Of a stretch of DNA of 64,000 bases, positions 1-8,455 are shown piece after piece. Numbering within the stretch: the first letter of the stretch is position 1; every line of letters begins with the position of its first letter. The position numbers and the translations under genes were made by a program. The notes beneath the pieces were generated by a model. That model had not been told where the DNA came from and did not search any database. It worked only from the letters and a program-made list of their open reading frames with translations. The stretch lies in the NCBI GenBank assembly GCA_964532465.1, contig CAZHHX010000014.1, positions 16,152 to 80,151 of the forward strand. The letters run 5' to 3'. This stretch comes from JAPLKB01 sp964532465. Lineage in GTDB: Bacteria; Desulfobacterota; Syntrophorhabdia; Syntrophorhabdales; Syntrophorhabdaceae.

Positions 1-2535
1 TCAGCAGGTCAATTCGGCGGAGCGCCCGCAGTTGAAGGCCAGCGTTTGAATGCCTCTATTATCGTCCAGAGTATGCTTAAAACCCCGGATGAATTTGCTT
101 CTATTCCTGTTCGCGTTAATCCTGACGGCTCAATTGTGCGGATCAGTGATGTGGGACGGGCGGAATTGGGAACCGACTCTTATGACATAGAAGTCTTCAA
201 CAACGGCAGCCCTGCCGCGGGCATGGCCATTCGTCAGGCTTCCGGCGCTAATGCCCTTGATACAGCCGATGCGGTCAAGACAAAACTGAAAGAGATGAGC
301 CGGTTCTTTCCACAGGGAATGAAGGTTGTTTATCCCTATGATACTACTCCCTTTGTTAAAGTTGCCATAAAGGAAGTTGTTATTACCCTTTTTGAGGCAA
401 TACTGCTTGTTTTTCTTGTCATGTGGCTTTTCATGGGAAATATCCGCGCCACGTTGATCCCTACTATCGCAGTGCCTGTTGTGCTTCTGGGAACTTTTGC
501 AATACTGGGACTTTTTGGATTTTCTATAAATATGCTGACCATGTTTGCTATGGTGCTGTCCATCGGTCTCCTGGTAGATGATGCAATTGTTGTGGTGGAA
601 AACGTAGAGCGAATTATGAGTGAAGAAGGTCTTTCGCCTAAGGAAGCCACGCGCAAATCCATGGAACAGATCACAAGCGCTCTTATCGGCATCGGTCTTG
701 TGCTCTCGGCGGTTTTCGGCCCAATGGCATTCTTCGGCGGATCAACGGGAGTTATATATCGCCAGTTTTCCATAACGATTATCGCTTCCATGATGTTGTC
801 TGTTGTTGTGGCTTTAATCCTGACTCCTGTCCTTTGTGCCACACTGCTCAAACCGGTAGCAGCAGGACACGAATCTGCAGAAAATACATTACCTTTCCTG
901 CGCCCTTTCTTTGCAAGATTCGACCGTATTTTTTTTCGAATCAGAGACCGGTATGTAAAAACGGTTGAACGTTCCTTTTCAAGGAAAATGCGCTATGCTG
1001 TTATTTATGTTGTGATTGTTGCCGCCGTGGGCATTATCTTGCTTCGCGTTCCCACTTCCTACGTTCCCGATGAGGATCAGGGGATATTATTTTCTCAGAT
1101 AATGTTGCCCACAGGCTCAACGCTTGAACAAACCAAAAAAATTGTCAAGGAAGTGCAGCAATATTTTCAGGAGAACGAAAAAGATGCAGTAGAATCCTGC
1201 ATGACGATTTCCGGCGCCGGTTTTAACTTAAGAGCCCAGACCAACGGCATGGTATTTGTCAAACTTAGGGACTGGCACCTTCGTAATCGCTCTGATTTGA
1301 AGGTTAAAGCTGTTGCGGCACGGGCAATGGGGGCATTTTCCCGTATCCGCAATGCCATGGTATTTGCTTTTCCGCCTCCATCAGTAATTGAATTGGGTAT
1401 GGCTACCGGCTTTGACTTTCAGTTGCTTGACCGGGGTGGACTCGGTCATGAAAAACTGATGGAAGCCAGAAATCAGCTTCTTGGTATGGCGATGCAGGAC
1501 AAACGTCTGACTAAAATCAGACCGAATGGTATAGAAGATGTTTCCCAATACTATATTGATGTGGACTGGAAAAAAGCCGGGGCCCTTGGGGTTCCTATTA
1601 CATCCATCCACAATACCATATCAGAAGCCTTCGGCAGCGCTTATGTAAATAATTTTATTCAGGCAGGCCGGGTAAAACGCGTGTTTGTCCAGGCTGATGC
1701 TCCTCATCGTATGCTTCCTAAAGATATTGAAAAACTTTATGTGCGCAATACTGCCGGTAAGATGGTACCTTTCTCTTCCTTTGCCTCAGGTCACTGGACA
1801 TCAGGTTCTCCAAGACTTGAACGTTTTAACGGTTTTCCATCCCTGAGTATTTGGGGAGAGCCGGCTCCAGGAAGAAGTTCAGGCGAGGCCATGAAAATAA
1901 TGGAAGAAAATGTGACGAAATTGCCGCAAGGCATCGGTTTTGAATGGACAGGGCTTTCCTATCAGGAGAGGACATCAAGTTCTCAGGCGCCTCTTCTATA
2001 CGCCTTTTCCATTATTGTAATTTTCCTTTGCGTGGCTGCCCTGTATGAAAGCTGGCCTATCCCTATTGCCAATCTGCTTATGCTGCCCCTGGGTGTGTTC
2101 GGCGCGACGCTGGCAACCTGGTCTCGAGGTCTGCACAATGATGTCTATTTTCAAATCGGATTTCTCACGACTCTCGGGTTGACGACAAAGAACGCGATCC
2201 TTATTATTCAGTTCGCAAAGGAACGGATGGCGCATGGAGAAGGACTGATTGAAGCAACAATTGGAGCGGTTAAAGTGAGATTCAGGCCGGTTATTATGAC
2301 TTCACTGGCCTTTTTCTTTGGCGTCCTGCCTCTCGCAATCGCGACAGGCGCGGGTGCAGGCGCAATGAATGCAATCGGTACTGCCGTTACCGGGGGAATG
2401 CTGTCCGCAACATTTATCGACCTTTTTTATATACCGTTACTTTTTGTTGTTGTGTCCCGCATGTTCAAGGGTAAACAGTCGGATCAGACACCTGTGCAAA
2501 ACACACATAATGCAACTCCTCCGGAGGGACATTAA
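1..2535 (+). CDS. RND efflux pump inner-membrane permease (AcrB/HAE1 type), 5' end outside window
   Basis: Proton-driven inner-membrane subunit of a tripartite drug or solvent exporter. The reading frame is open to base 1, and the first residues (AGQFGGAPAVEGQRLNASI) match the porter domain of AcrB-like pumps, so roughly the first 220 residues lie outside the window; the TTG at 46 is internal. Visible features are the TM4 proton-relay motif GLLVDDAIVVVENVER with its paired aspartates, the second half-repeat, and the C-terminal motif TGAGAGAMNAIGTAVTGGM seen in AcrB relatives. The stop at 2533-2535 is one base before the ATG of the next gene, an outer-membrane channel lipoprotein, so the two are one operon. 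The periplasmic adaptor is presumably upstream. Substrates cannot be read from the sequence. Confidence 0.95.
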   Translation, partial: SAGQFGGAPAVEGQRLNASIIVQSMLKTPDEFASIPVRVNPDGSIVRISDVGRAELGTDSYDIEVFNNGSPAAGMAIRQASGANALDTADAVKTKLKEMSRFFPQGMKVVYPYDTTPFVKVAIKEVVITLFEAILLVFLVMWLFMGNIRATLIPTIAVPVVLLGTFAILGLFGFSINMLTMFAMVLSIGLLVDDAIVVVENVERIMSEEGLSPKEATRKSMEQITSALIGIGLVLSAVFGPMAFFGGSTGVIYRQFSITIIASMMLSVVVALILTPVLCATLLKPVAAGHESAENTLPFLRPFFARFDRIFFRIRDRYVKTVERSFSRKMRYAVIYVVIVAAVGIILLRVPTSYVPDEDQGILFSQIMLPTGSTLEQTKKIVKEVQQYFQENEKDAVESCMTISGAGFNLRAQTNGMVFVKLRDWHLRNRSDLKVKAVAARAMGAFSRIRNAMVFAFPPPSVIELGMATGFDFQLLDRGGLGHEKLMEARNQLLGMAMQDKRLTKIRPNGIEDVSQYYIDVDWKKAGALGVPITSIHNTISEAFGSAYVNNFIQAGRVKRVFVQADAPHRMLPKDIEKLYVRNTAGKMVPFSSFASGHWTSGSPRLERFNGFPSLSIWGEPAPGRSSGEAMKIMEENVTKLPQGIGFEWTGLSYQERTSSSQAPLLYAFSIIVIFLCVAALYESWPIPIANLLMLPLGVFGATLATWSRGLHNDVYFQIGFLTTLGLTTKNAILIIQFAKERMAHGEGLIEATIGAVKVRFRPVIMTSLAFFFGVLPLAIATGAGAGAMNAIGTAVTGGMLSATFIDLFYIPLLFVVVSRMFKGKQSDQTPVQNTHNATPPEGH

Positions 2536-2536
2536 T

Positions 2537-3946
2537 ATGATACGAAATCTATTTTTAATTATTTTTACAATCATATGTCTGGCAGGGTGTTCAACCATGG
2601 TCCCGGAATATAAGCGTCCCGCGTCGCCTGTCCCTGCCCAATGGCCTATTGGTCCGGCTTATAAGGAAGTCGCAGGAGGAGCCGTCACCGATGCGTCTGA
2701 AGTTGGCTGGCGTGACTTTTATACTGATGAAAATTTGCAGAAGGTTATTGATCTTTCACTTGCCAACAACCGGGATCTGCGGGTTGCGGCATTGAACATT
2801 GAAAAAGCAAGAGCCCTGTATGGGATTCAGCGCGCCGAACTGTTTCCCGCAATCAATGCAACCGGCAACTGGACTGAGCAGAGAATACCTGCCGACATCT
2901 CATCAGAGTCAGGTGAGGCCATGAATTTTAAGCAGTACAGTGTCAATGCCGGAGTCAGTTCATGGGAGATCGATTTTTTTGGTCGCATTCGCAGCCTGAA
3001 GGATCGCGCGCTGGAACAATACCTTGCCACGGAGCAGGCCCGTCGCAGCGCCCAAATATCATTGGCGGCAGAGGTTGCGAATACTTACCTGACCCTTGCG
3101 GCCGACCGTGAGAATCTGAAACTTGCCCAATCTACGCTGGATGCGCAACAGACGACCTACAAGCTTATTCAACGCCGCTATGAAGTTGGCGCGTCCTCTG
3201 AATTGGATTTACGTCAGGCACAAACGCGCCTTGATGCGGCGCGCGTGGATATTGCCCGATACACCCGTCAGGTGGCTCTGGACGAAAACGCGCTGAACCT
3301 TCTTGCAGGTTCGCCGGTGCCTGCCGAATTGCAACCCAACGGATTGAATTCTGTCGCGTCGCCGAAGGATGTTTCACTCGGTCTGTCTTCCGAAGCGCTG
3401 CTGAACCGCCCGGACATTCTTCAGGCAGAGCACGGGCTCAGAGCGGCAAACGCCAACATAGGCGCGGCGCGGGCGGCTTTATTTCCCCGTATTGCTCTAA
3501 CTACCAACTATGGAACAACAAGCAACGATCTCTCCGGACTGTTCAAAGCCGGATCAAACGCATGGATTTTCATGCCGCAAATCACCATGCCCATATTTGA
3601 TGCCCGTCTATGGTCGGCATTGGATGCGGTCAAAGTTGAAAGAGAAATAGTTCTGGCCCAGTATGAGAAAGCTATTCAGACAGCTTTCAGGGAAACGGCT
3701 GACGCCCTGGCGCAAAAGGGAACAGTGGAGGATCAGGTAAAAGCCCAGGAGTCCCTTGTAAATGCTTCATCTGAAACATATCGTCTTTCCGACGCACGCT
3801 ATAAGAGCGGAACCGACAGCTATCTGCCCGTTCTGGACGCGCAGCGTTCGCTCTACAGCGCGCAGCAGGGACTTATTGCCGTTCGTCTGGCAAAGTTTAC
3901 AAATCTTGTGACACTCTATAAAGTTCTGGGTGGCGGGGGGAAATAA
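2537..3946 (+). CDS. NodT/OprM-family outer-membrane efflux lipoprotein
   Basis: Outer-membrane channel that completes the tripartite pump with the RND permease just upstream; 469 aa, usual for the family. The open frame extends back to 2369 inside the permease gene, but the ATG at 2537 gives a lipoprotein signal peptide (MIRNLFLIIF..., lipobox LAGC, acylated Cys about residue 17) and follows the upstream stop by one base. The GGAGG at the end of the permease gene serves as the ribosome-binding site. The mature part begins VPEYKRP, typical of NodT proteins, and contains two repeats of the coiled-coil/beta-barrel efflux domain. A hairpin follows the stop codon. Confidence 0.93.
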   Translation: MIRNLFLIIFTIICLAGCSTMVPEYKRPASPVPAQWPIGPAYKEVAGGAVTDASEVGWRDFYTDENLQKVIDLSLANNRDLRVAALNIEKARALYGIQRAELFPAINATGNWTEQRIPADISSESGEAMNFKQYSVNAGVSSWEIDFFGRIRSLKDRALEQYLATEQARRSAQISLAAEVANTYLTLAADRENLKLAQSTLDAQQTTYKLIQRRYEVGASSELDLRQAQTRLDAARVDIARYTRQVALDENALNLLAGSPVPAELQPNGLNSVASPKDVSLGLSSEALLNRPDILQAEHGLRAANANIGAARAALFPRIALTTNYGTTSNDLSGLFKAGSNAWIFMPQITMPIFDARLWSALDAVKVEREIVLAQYEKAIQTAFRETADALAQKGTVEDQVKAQESLVNASSETYRLSDARYKSGTDSYLPVLDAQRSLYSAQQGLIAVRLAKFTNLVTLYKVLGGGGK

Positions 3947-3954
3947 GCAAAACT

Positions 3955-4001
3955 GTTTACTTGGTTTCCATCAGGAAACTCCGAAGGGGAACTAAGTAAA
4001 C
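3955..4001 (+). terminator. Terminator-like imperfect hairpin after the RND/NodT operon
   Basis: GTTTACTTGGTTTCC (3955-3969) can pair with GGGAACTAAGTAAAC (3987-4001), 12 of 15 positions Watson-Crick, followed by a T/C-rich run. It begins 8 bases after the NodT stop. The T-tract is weak, so this may be only partly intrinsic. Confidence 0.4.
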
Positions 4002-4117
4002 TATCATTTTCTTCCCATTCTCACTTTTTGTTAAATATTCCTTTATGTTCTGCATCATGTCCTTCTTCGAAGGAATGTTTCCTGATCGCATGTACAAATT
4101 CATTGGAAATTGCCTGA

Positions 4118-4261
4118 TTTATTCGGAAAATACGTAACGATAAGGGATATTGGGAACAGATTGAAACATATATACATGAACATTCCGAAGCTGAATTCAG
4201 TCACGACATCTGCCCGGAATGCGCTCAAAGATTATATCCTGAGTTCTACATAAAGAAATAG
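4118..4261 (+). pseudogene. Remnant of a PAS/response-regulator type signalling protein (C-terminal tail only)
   Basis: The frame downstream of an in-frame TGA (4115-4117) reads FIRKIRNDKGYW, then EQIETYIHEHSEAEFSH and DICPECAQRLYPEFYIKK before TAG at 4259-4261. From general knowledge this resembles the conserved tail (…SCKKIRDDKGYWxQIE…HSICPDCAKKLYP…) found at the C-terminus of many PAS sensor and response-regulator proteins in Desulfobacterota. There is no start codon and no upstream domain, and the first CxxC of the usual tail is lost, so this is a decayed fragment. The rest of 3947-4513 shows no gene. Confidence 0.6.
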
Positions 4262-4308
4262 ACAAGGCTCCTGTTAACTTGCTGCGCTGTGACTTTTATT
4301 GATTACTG

Positions 4309-4410
4309 TCAATGATGGGAACATCCTTCTTTGTTTAATATCCTTTGTGACCCCGGGAGGAGAACAAGGCTTTTAATACCTGAAATACTGAAGGATGTTC
4401 CCATCATTGA
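4309..4410. repeat. 102-bp element bounded by perfect 21-bp inverted repeats
   Basis: TCAATGATGGGAACATCCTTC (4309-4329, here written for position only) is repeated in perfect reverse complement at 4390-4410, enclosing 60 bp that include the short purine run GGGAGGAGAAC. No open reading frame is present. The structure resembles a non-autonomous palindromic element of the REP/MITE type mobilised by an IS200-like transposase, an assignment made by analogy only. A second element of the same design but different sequence lies at 48040-48122. Confidence 0.6.
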
Positions 4411-4513
4411 TATACAACGTTTAAGTTGAATATCTGCCTTTTTTTATCATTCCATCTATGATCTTCACAGCCTTTTTAGCGAAAGGCAGCGTCTGTACTT
4501 TAAAATAGAGGTA

Positions 4514-5401
4514 TTAGAAATGATTTGCCTCCATTCTTGCCAGAACATCTTCAAGCGTACCCATAAAGGGCCCGTTGGTTTCCATTTTAATGGATGCAAG
4601 AGCTGCGGCAAATCGCAGGGCATCTTTAGGGGGGTAGTTTATTCTCCGGGCAAGATATGCCCCCATTGTTGTATCGCCCCGTCCGGTTCTCCCTTCGATA
4701 CTCTTGTTTGAAAACTTTTCAAAATGGCTCTCACCATTTTTGTATCCCAATACACCTTCTGAACACGTTATAATGGTTTCAGGACATCCCCAGTCATCGA
4801 TCATAGCGGCTGCCCTTTTAAGATCGTCAGTTCCGGTCAATGCTTTTGCTTCGGATATGTCCAATTTCACAGCTTCAACCATACGCAGGATCTCCTGTTT
4901 TTCAGGAAGGTCCTTGAAGTGAACGGCCCGCGTCTGTTCATCTATTTCCCACAAAAAACCCTGCATATCAATTGACAAGCGAAACCCTCTCTTTTTCAGT
5001 TCCTTCATAAATTCGAGGGTAAACTCCTGGTCGCTTAACCCGCTCAGATGGACTAAGCACGGTTCAAAGGACGGCATTTCCTCTATCCGGAAAGATCCGG
5101 CGCTCCTGATTTGAAAGACTTGCCTTTCTTCAACATTTGCAGTCGGATAAATTACTTTCAAATGGGTAGTCTCGCTGGATGGCTGAACATAGACATCAAA
5201 ACCCATAGTTTTAAAGGGTTCGATAAAGTGCTCATCTTCTTTGGACATTCTTGTCACCAAAGCAACTTTTTTAGTGCAGCATAATGCTGCTATTGCTCCA
5301 AAAGATGATGCGCCGTCTGTCCTGAAATACGAAGTCCCTCCAAATGGAGTAAACTGTCCGGTTACCACATGACCTACAAAAACGATATCATAACTTTTCA
5401 T
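4514..5401 (-). CDS. PfkB-family carbohydrate kinase
   Basis: Ribokinase-like sugar or nucleoside kinase, 295 aa. The N-terminal strand SYDIVFVGHVVTGQFTP and the GGTSYF segment correspond to the sugar-binding lid region. The C-terminal motif GRTGRGDTTMGAYLARR carries the anion hole and the catalytic Asp of the family (usual form GAGD; here GRGD). The frame could begin at a GTG at 5407, but the ATG at 5401 fits better because AAAGGG lies about 5 bases upstream of it. It is transcribed away from a LysR-type gene across a 150-bp intergenic region, a common arrangement when the regulator controls the kinase. The substrate is not determinable. Confidence is high for the family and low for any specific sugar. 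Confidence 0.88.
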   Translation of the reverse strand: MKSYDIVFVGHVVTGQFTPFGGTSYFRTDGASSFGAIAALCCTKKVALVTRMSKEDEHFIEPFKTMGFDVYVQPSSETTHLKVIYPTANVEERQVFQIRSAGSFRIEEMPSFEPCLVHLSGLSDQEFTLEFMKELKKRGFRLSIDMQGFLWEIDEQTRAVHFKDLPEKQEILRMVEAVKLDISEAKALTGTDDLKRAAAMIDDWGCPETIITCSEGVLGYKNGESHFEKFSNKSIEGRTGRGDTTMGAYLARRINYPPKDALRFAAALASIKMETNGPFMGTLEDVLARMEANHF

Positions 5402-5481
5402 TGCCACCCTTTCTTTTGAGGTAAAAGTAATTATTAAAGCGTCTTCTCTTATCCCTTATTTGAATTTATAATCTTTAGGTA

Positions 5482-5511
5482 TTGACAATTCAAGCAAAAA
5501 AGAATTAATAA
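5482..5511 (+). promoter_or_regulatory. Sigma-70-type promoter for the LysR gene
   Basis: TTGACA at 5482-5487 is followed after 17-18 bp by TTAATA/TAATAA (5505-5511). It is the only good -35 box in the divergent pfkB/lysR spacer and lies about 40 bp upstream of the LysR start. The strongly AT-rich spacer is where a LysR protein would be expected to bind. Confidence 0.55.
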
Positions 5512-5551
5512 CAATTAAGTATAACTGAATAGCAAGAGAGAGGTTTTCTTC

Positions 5552-6457
5552 ATGATTCTCAATATGAACCAGTTGAGGGCATTTTATACTGCTGCGAAAT
5601 TAAAGAGTATTACAAAGGCAGCCCATGAGTTGATGGTTACACCGCCTGCTGTTACCATGCAGATAAAACAACTTGAGGAAACAGTGGGCATAAGACTTCT
5701 TGTCCGGGACGGCAACGCTATTCAACTGACAAATGCCGGAGAGACTGTGTTTAAAAGGGCAGGAAAGATATTTCAGGAGATTCGCGACATGGAAGGCTTT
5801 CTTGAAGATGTTTCTACCGGTAAATCCGGTGAATTGCGTATAGGGTGTCCTGAAACACCGTTAAAACGACTGATGCCCTTGATAGCAGCTTTTAAGAAAA
5901 CCTATCCCGGCATCAGGATTATCATTGACCAGGCCTCCAACGCGGAGATGGTTAAAAGCATAGAGGACCATCGAAATGAGCTGGCAGTTATCCGATATAA
6001 ACCGAATAACAGCAGATTGAAAGTCAAAGTTATCTGGAAAGAAGAGATAATCCTTGTTGCCTCCCCGAAGAGCGTCCATCTGCAGAGCTCGGAAATTTCC
6101 GTGATGCAGTTGTCGGAAATTCCTTTGATTCTGAGGCGGGAAGGTTCTGCTGTCAGAGAAGTAGTGCTTGAATATTTAAGGAAATACAAGGTAAATCCTC
6201 TGGTTGCAATGGAATCGGCAAGCCTCGCTCTTCTGAAGGAATTTGTACAGCAGGACAACGGGGTAAGTTTTATTGAAAGAGACGCATTGGAGAATGAATT
6301 TAAAAATGGCACATTAAAACCGATCCGTATTCTTGAAGGGTCTCCCACAGTAGGATTCGGGATAGGATACAGAAATAGAAAAGATCTTTCTCCCCCGGCC
6401 TGGGCGTTTCTCAGACTTTTTGATAAGCCGGAGGTGCTGTCGTTGTTCTTGAAGTAA
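5552..6457 (+). CDS. LysR-family transcriptional regulator
   Basis: 301 aa, standard LTTR size. The N-terminal winged helix-turn-helix is clear (MNQLRAFYTAAKLKSITKAA, then PPAVTMQIKQLEETVGIRLL), and the C-terminal periplasmic-binding-protein-like effector domain starts near residue 90 (GELRIGCPETPLKRL). Start ATG 5552 has GAGAGG 10-12 bases upstream; the internal ATG at codon 5 is an alternative. It is divergent from the PfkB kinase and probably regulates it and itself. The effector is unknown. The ITKAAHELMVTPPAVTMQIKQLE pattern resembles the CbbR/CysB-like branch, but that is not enough to assign a regulon. Confidence 0.93.
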   Translation: MILNMNQLRAFYTAAKLKSITKAAHELMVTPPAVTMQIKQLEETVGIRLLVRDGNAIQLTNAGETVFKRAGKIFQEIRDMEGFLEDVSTGKSGELRIGCPETPLKRLMPLIAAFKKTYPGIRIIIDQASNAEMVKSIEDHRNELAVIRYKPNNSRLKVKVIWKEEIILVASPKSVHLQSSEISVMQLSEIPLILRREGSAVREVVLEYLRKYKVNPLVAMESASLALLKEFVQQDNGVSFIERDALENEFKNGTLKPIRILEGSPTVGFGIGYRNRKDLSPPAWAFLRLFDKPEVLSLFLK

Positions 6458-6685
6458 ATCCAACTCCCCAATCAAAGCCTATCATTGTTGGCTTCGTCGG
6501 GCAGGCCCATCCATGTGTAAAGCCGAGGCCCGCATTCGGGTGCCCCGCCCACCCCCTCAACCCGCTTCACTCGTCACCGCCTTGCCGCTTCATAAAAACT
6601 TTTATCGCAGCTCCTATAGTAAAAAACGCACCTTCCTATTTCTGGAAATCGTGGTTATAATATTAAAAAATTAAAGGAGGTTTTT

Positions 6686-7258
6686 ATGTCGAAAGCAATC
6701 CAATGGGAAACTGATTTTTCAATGGCATTAACAAGAGCAAAAGCCGAAAAGAAGCCTGTCCTCATCGACTTTTTTAATCCCGGCTGAATCGGCTGTCAAC
6801 AGATGGATGCAGTTACGTATCCTGACGCCAATGTTGTAGAATGTATTACAGAGAATGTTATTCCCCTTAGAATAGCCTCCGATTCAGAACCTTACGCCGC
6901 TGATTTCAACATAAAGTGGACGCCAACGCTTGTTTTTATCGATGAAAACGGAAAAGAACATTACAGAACTGTCGGTTTTTTGCCTTCCGACGAATTGATT
7001 CCATCAGTATTGCTCGGGGCTGCAAAGACCTGTTACGAGCTTGATCATTTTCCTGAAGCGCTCGACAATCTCGAAAAAATCATTTCCGGATTCGCGAAAA
7101 GCGGAGCTGCTCCGGAAGCGATCTTTCTGCGAGGTGTCTGCGGCTATAAACATACCCATGATCCAAAACCGCTGAAGCAGGCTTATGAAAAGCTGAACAC
7201 AGATTACAAAGAGAGCGAATGGGCGAAGCGCGCGCTGCCTTACCGGCTGCTGCCGTAA
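6686..7258 (+). CDS. Thioredoxin-like selenoprotein (in-frame UGA read as selenocysteine), TPR-like C-terminus
   Basis: A 190-residue protein if the TGA at 6785-6787 (codon 34) is translated as selenocysteine. AAAGGAGG at 6674-6681 sits ideally before ATG 6686, and the frame runs without other stops to 7258. The first 33 residues give a thioredoxin start (EKKPVLIDFFNPG), then U-I-G-C-Q-Q-M, so the TGA occupies exactly the N-terminal cysteine of a CxxC redox site. The thioredoxin fold continues with cis-Pro region TPTLVFIDENGKEHYRTVGF. Residues about 115-190 look like a TPR-type helical tail (CYELDHFPEALDNLEKIISG). A hairpin meeting bacterial SECIS geometry follows the TGA. UxxC thioredoxin-like selenoproteins are an established group in Deltaproteobacteria. 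A gene caller would start at 6803 and lose the active site. The alternative, a nonsense mutation, is less likely given the intact context. Confidence 0.85.
6785..6826 (+). promoter_or_regulatory. UGA (Sec) codon and SECIS-like hairpin
   Basis: Downstream of TGA 6785-6787, GTCA (6795-6798) pairs with TGAC (6823-6826). After a 6-nt 5' bulge, GGATGC (6805-6810) pairs with GTATCC (6817-6822, one G-U), closing the hexaloop AGTTAC. The loop begins 23 nt after the UGA and has a G in its first two bases, both within the published bacterial SECIS rules. The stem lies inside the coding sequence, as expected for SelB-dependent recoding in bacteria. Confidence 0.65.
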
Positions 7259-7303
7259 AATCCTGTTACATGACGGCAGAAAATGATAACGGCAATAAAA
7301 TAG

Positions 7304-7522
7304 CAATATAGCCGGCCCTTTGGCTTTTTTAGCGGCAAATTCGACTGGCTGAAAAGGAACTATGGGTGCGGCCTGCAAGCGGGTACAGGATTTATGAAAA
7401 ACGCCGGAACGCCTCCTTTTGTGAGCGGTGATAAATGGCGGATATATTTCGCAGACTCCCGGTTATCGGCCCATGAGAAGGGCGGGAAAACTTGCACTGT
7501 CCTTCTCATGGGCCTTGCCTGA
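7304..7522 (+). other. Start-less open frame, possible gene remnant, in the 7259-7572 gap
   Basis: Between TAG 7301-7303 and TGA 7520-7522 one frame is open for 72 codons and reads like protein (SGKFDWLKRNYGCGLQ; NAGTPPFVSGDKWRIYFADS) but has no upstream start or ribosome-binding site. The TPPFV…WRIYFAD pattern faintly recalls strands of five-bladed beta-propeller glycosidases. It may be a fragment of such a gene or simply chance; I cannot tell which. Confidence 0.2.
7468..7514. repeat. 14-bp perfect inverted repeat (hairpin)
   Basis: GGCCCATGAGAAGG (7468-7481) and CCTTCTCATGGGCC (7501-7514) are perfect reverse complements separated by 19 bp. There is no following T-tract. It lies 59 bp upstream of the next gene's ATG and could be a transcript-stabilising hairpin or a small dispersed palindrome. 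Confidence 0.5.
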
Positions 7523-7572
7523 TATCCGCTTGCAGATGCTTAGTTTTAAATTCCTGTCGGGGAGATAGCAAT

Positions 7573-8118
7573 ATGAGAAAGATATCATTTTTTATTGTAG
7601 TATTGGTTTTTATTGCCTCGGGTGTATTTTCGGCTGACAAGGTAAGTTTTCCGGGACCGGAATATTCAGCAGACCCTACCGAACGTTATTCAATTGAGTG
7701 GCAAAAACCATCTTCAGGAGACACATCGCATCGTCTGTTTTTGAAGAATCTTCGCACCGCGGAGAAGAAAGAATTACAAACTTTCGACCAAAAGACGGAT
7801 ATTTTCTGGGCTCCTGACGGGAACGCGGTGGCTGTTACCGATTGGAACGGCATGAATACCACGGATATCGCGATTTACTTCCCTGATCGACCGAATGGAA
7901 CCATACACATACAGGAAGCATTTGCCCGTTCATCAAATAAATTCAAATTCATCAGACAAAATCAGATTTATTTTGAAATTCTTGAGTGGCGCAACCGGAA
8001 TACTTTGTATTTTAAAGCCTGGGGACAAAGAGACAATGATTCTCCAACATTTGAGAAGTACTATGAATGCGCCATAAATGGCAAGATAAGAGAAATCAAA
8101 AGTCCTGCTGCCAAATAA
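7573..8118 (+). CDS. Predicted exported protein of unknown function, beta-propeller-like segment
   Basis: 181 aa starting at ATG 7573, with GGGGAG upstream. The open frame reaches back to 7492, but the added residues are not a signal sequence, whereas MRKISFFIVVLVFIASGVFSA is a clean Sec signal peptide with cleavage near residue 21. The mature part includes TDIFWAPDGNAVAVTDWNG, which resembles the WSPDGxxIA strand of TolB/WD40-like blades. At this length it could be only two or three blades. I do not recognise a named family. It stands alone between the selenoprotein and the repeat region. Confidence 0.7.
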   Translation: MRKISFFIVVLVFIASGVFSADKVSFPGPEYSADPTERYSIEWQKPSSGDTSHRLFLKNLRTAEKKELQTFDQKTDIFWAPDGNAVAVTDWNGMNTTDIAIYFPDRPNGTIHIQEAFARSSNKFKFIRQNQIYFEILEWRNRNTLYFKAWGQRDNDSPTFEKYYECAINGKIREIKSPAAK

Positions 8119-8264
8119 AACGAAAACTCAGGACAAATATTTATTATAAGCAATATACAGGTTCCGGTATTTATCCTCAGCTGCACCGGTCCTCTAATAT
8201 CTGACTGCTGAACAGAATTTCCACAGCTGACACTGCCTCTTTCTCTATTTATTCTCCACTATTC

Positions 8265-8348
8265 ACTTCTGAGTAACTTACCTTTTTTTTAAAGTTACTC
8301 AGTAACAAATCGCCCCGAAGGGGCGTGTAGTGCTATTCACTATTCACT
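8265..8348 (+). repeat. 84-bp dispersed repeat, copy 1 (inverted relative to 11726-11810)
   Basis: Contains GAGTAACTT…AAAGTTACTC (self-complementary arms around a poly-T run), CGCCCCGAAGGGGCG (perfect hairpin) and tandem TATTCAC heptamers. The same sequence occurs in reverse complement at 11726-11810 with only a few differences. The remainder of the 8119-8455 gap shows no gene. The unit looks like a dispersed non-coding palindromic repeat. Confidence 0.75.
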
Positions 8349-8455
8349 AACAACTATTCACTGCATTTGTCCTCAGTCAATTTGCCTTAAGTGATTCCGG
8401 ATTTGTTCGAAAATATACATTGTAGACTTGAGCAAATCCATTTTGAAGGTGAAAA

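Noticed and set aside
336..851. Long minus-strand frame opposite the first RND gene
   Set aside because: Mirror of a strongly conserved coding sequence, no ribosome-binding site and no protein-like family match. Many similar antisense frames across the window were dropped for the same reason.
6803..7258. Thioredoxin-like gene starting at ATG 6803
   Set aside because: This start omits the ribosome-binding site and the first half of the fold including the redox-site residue; the ATG at 6686 with an in-frame UGA explains the sequence better.
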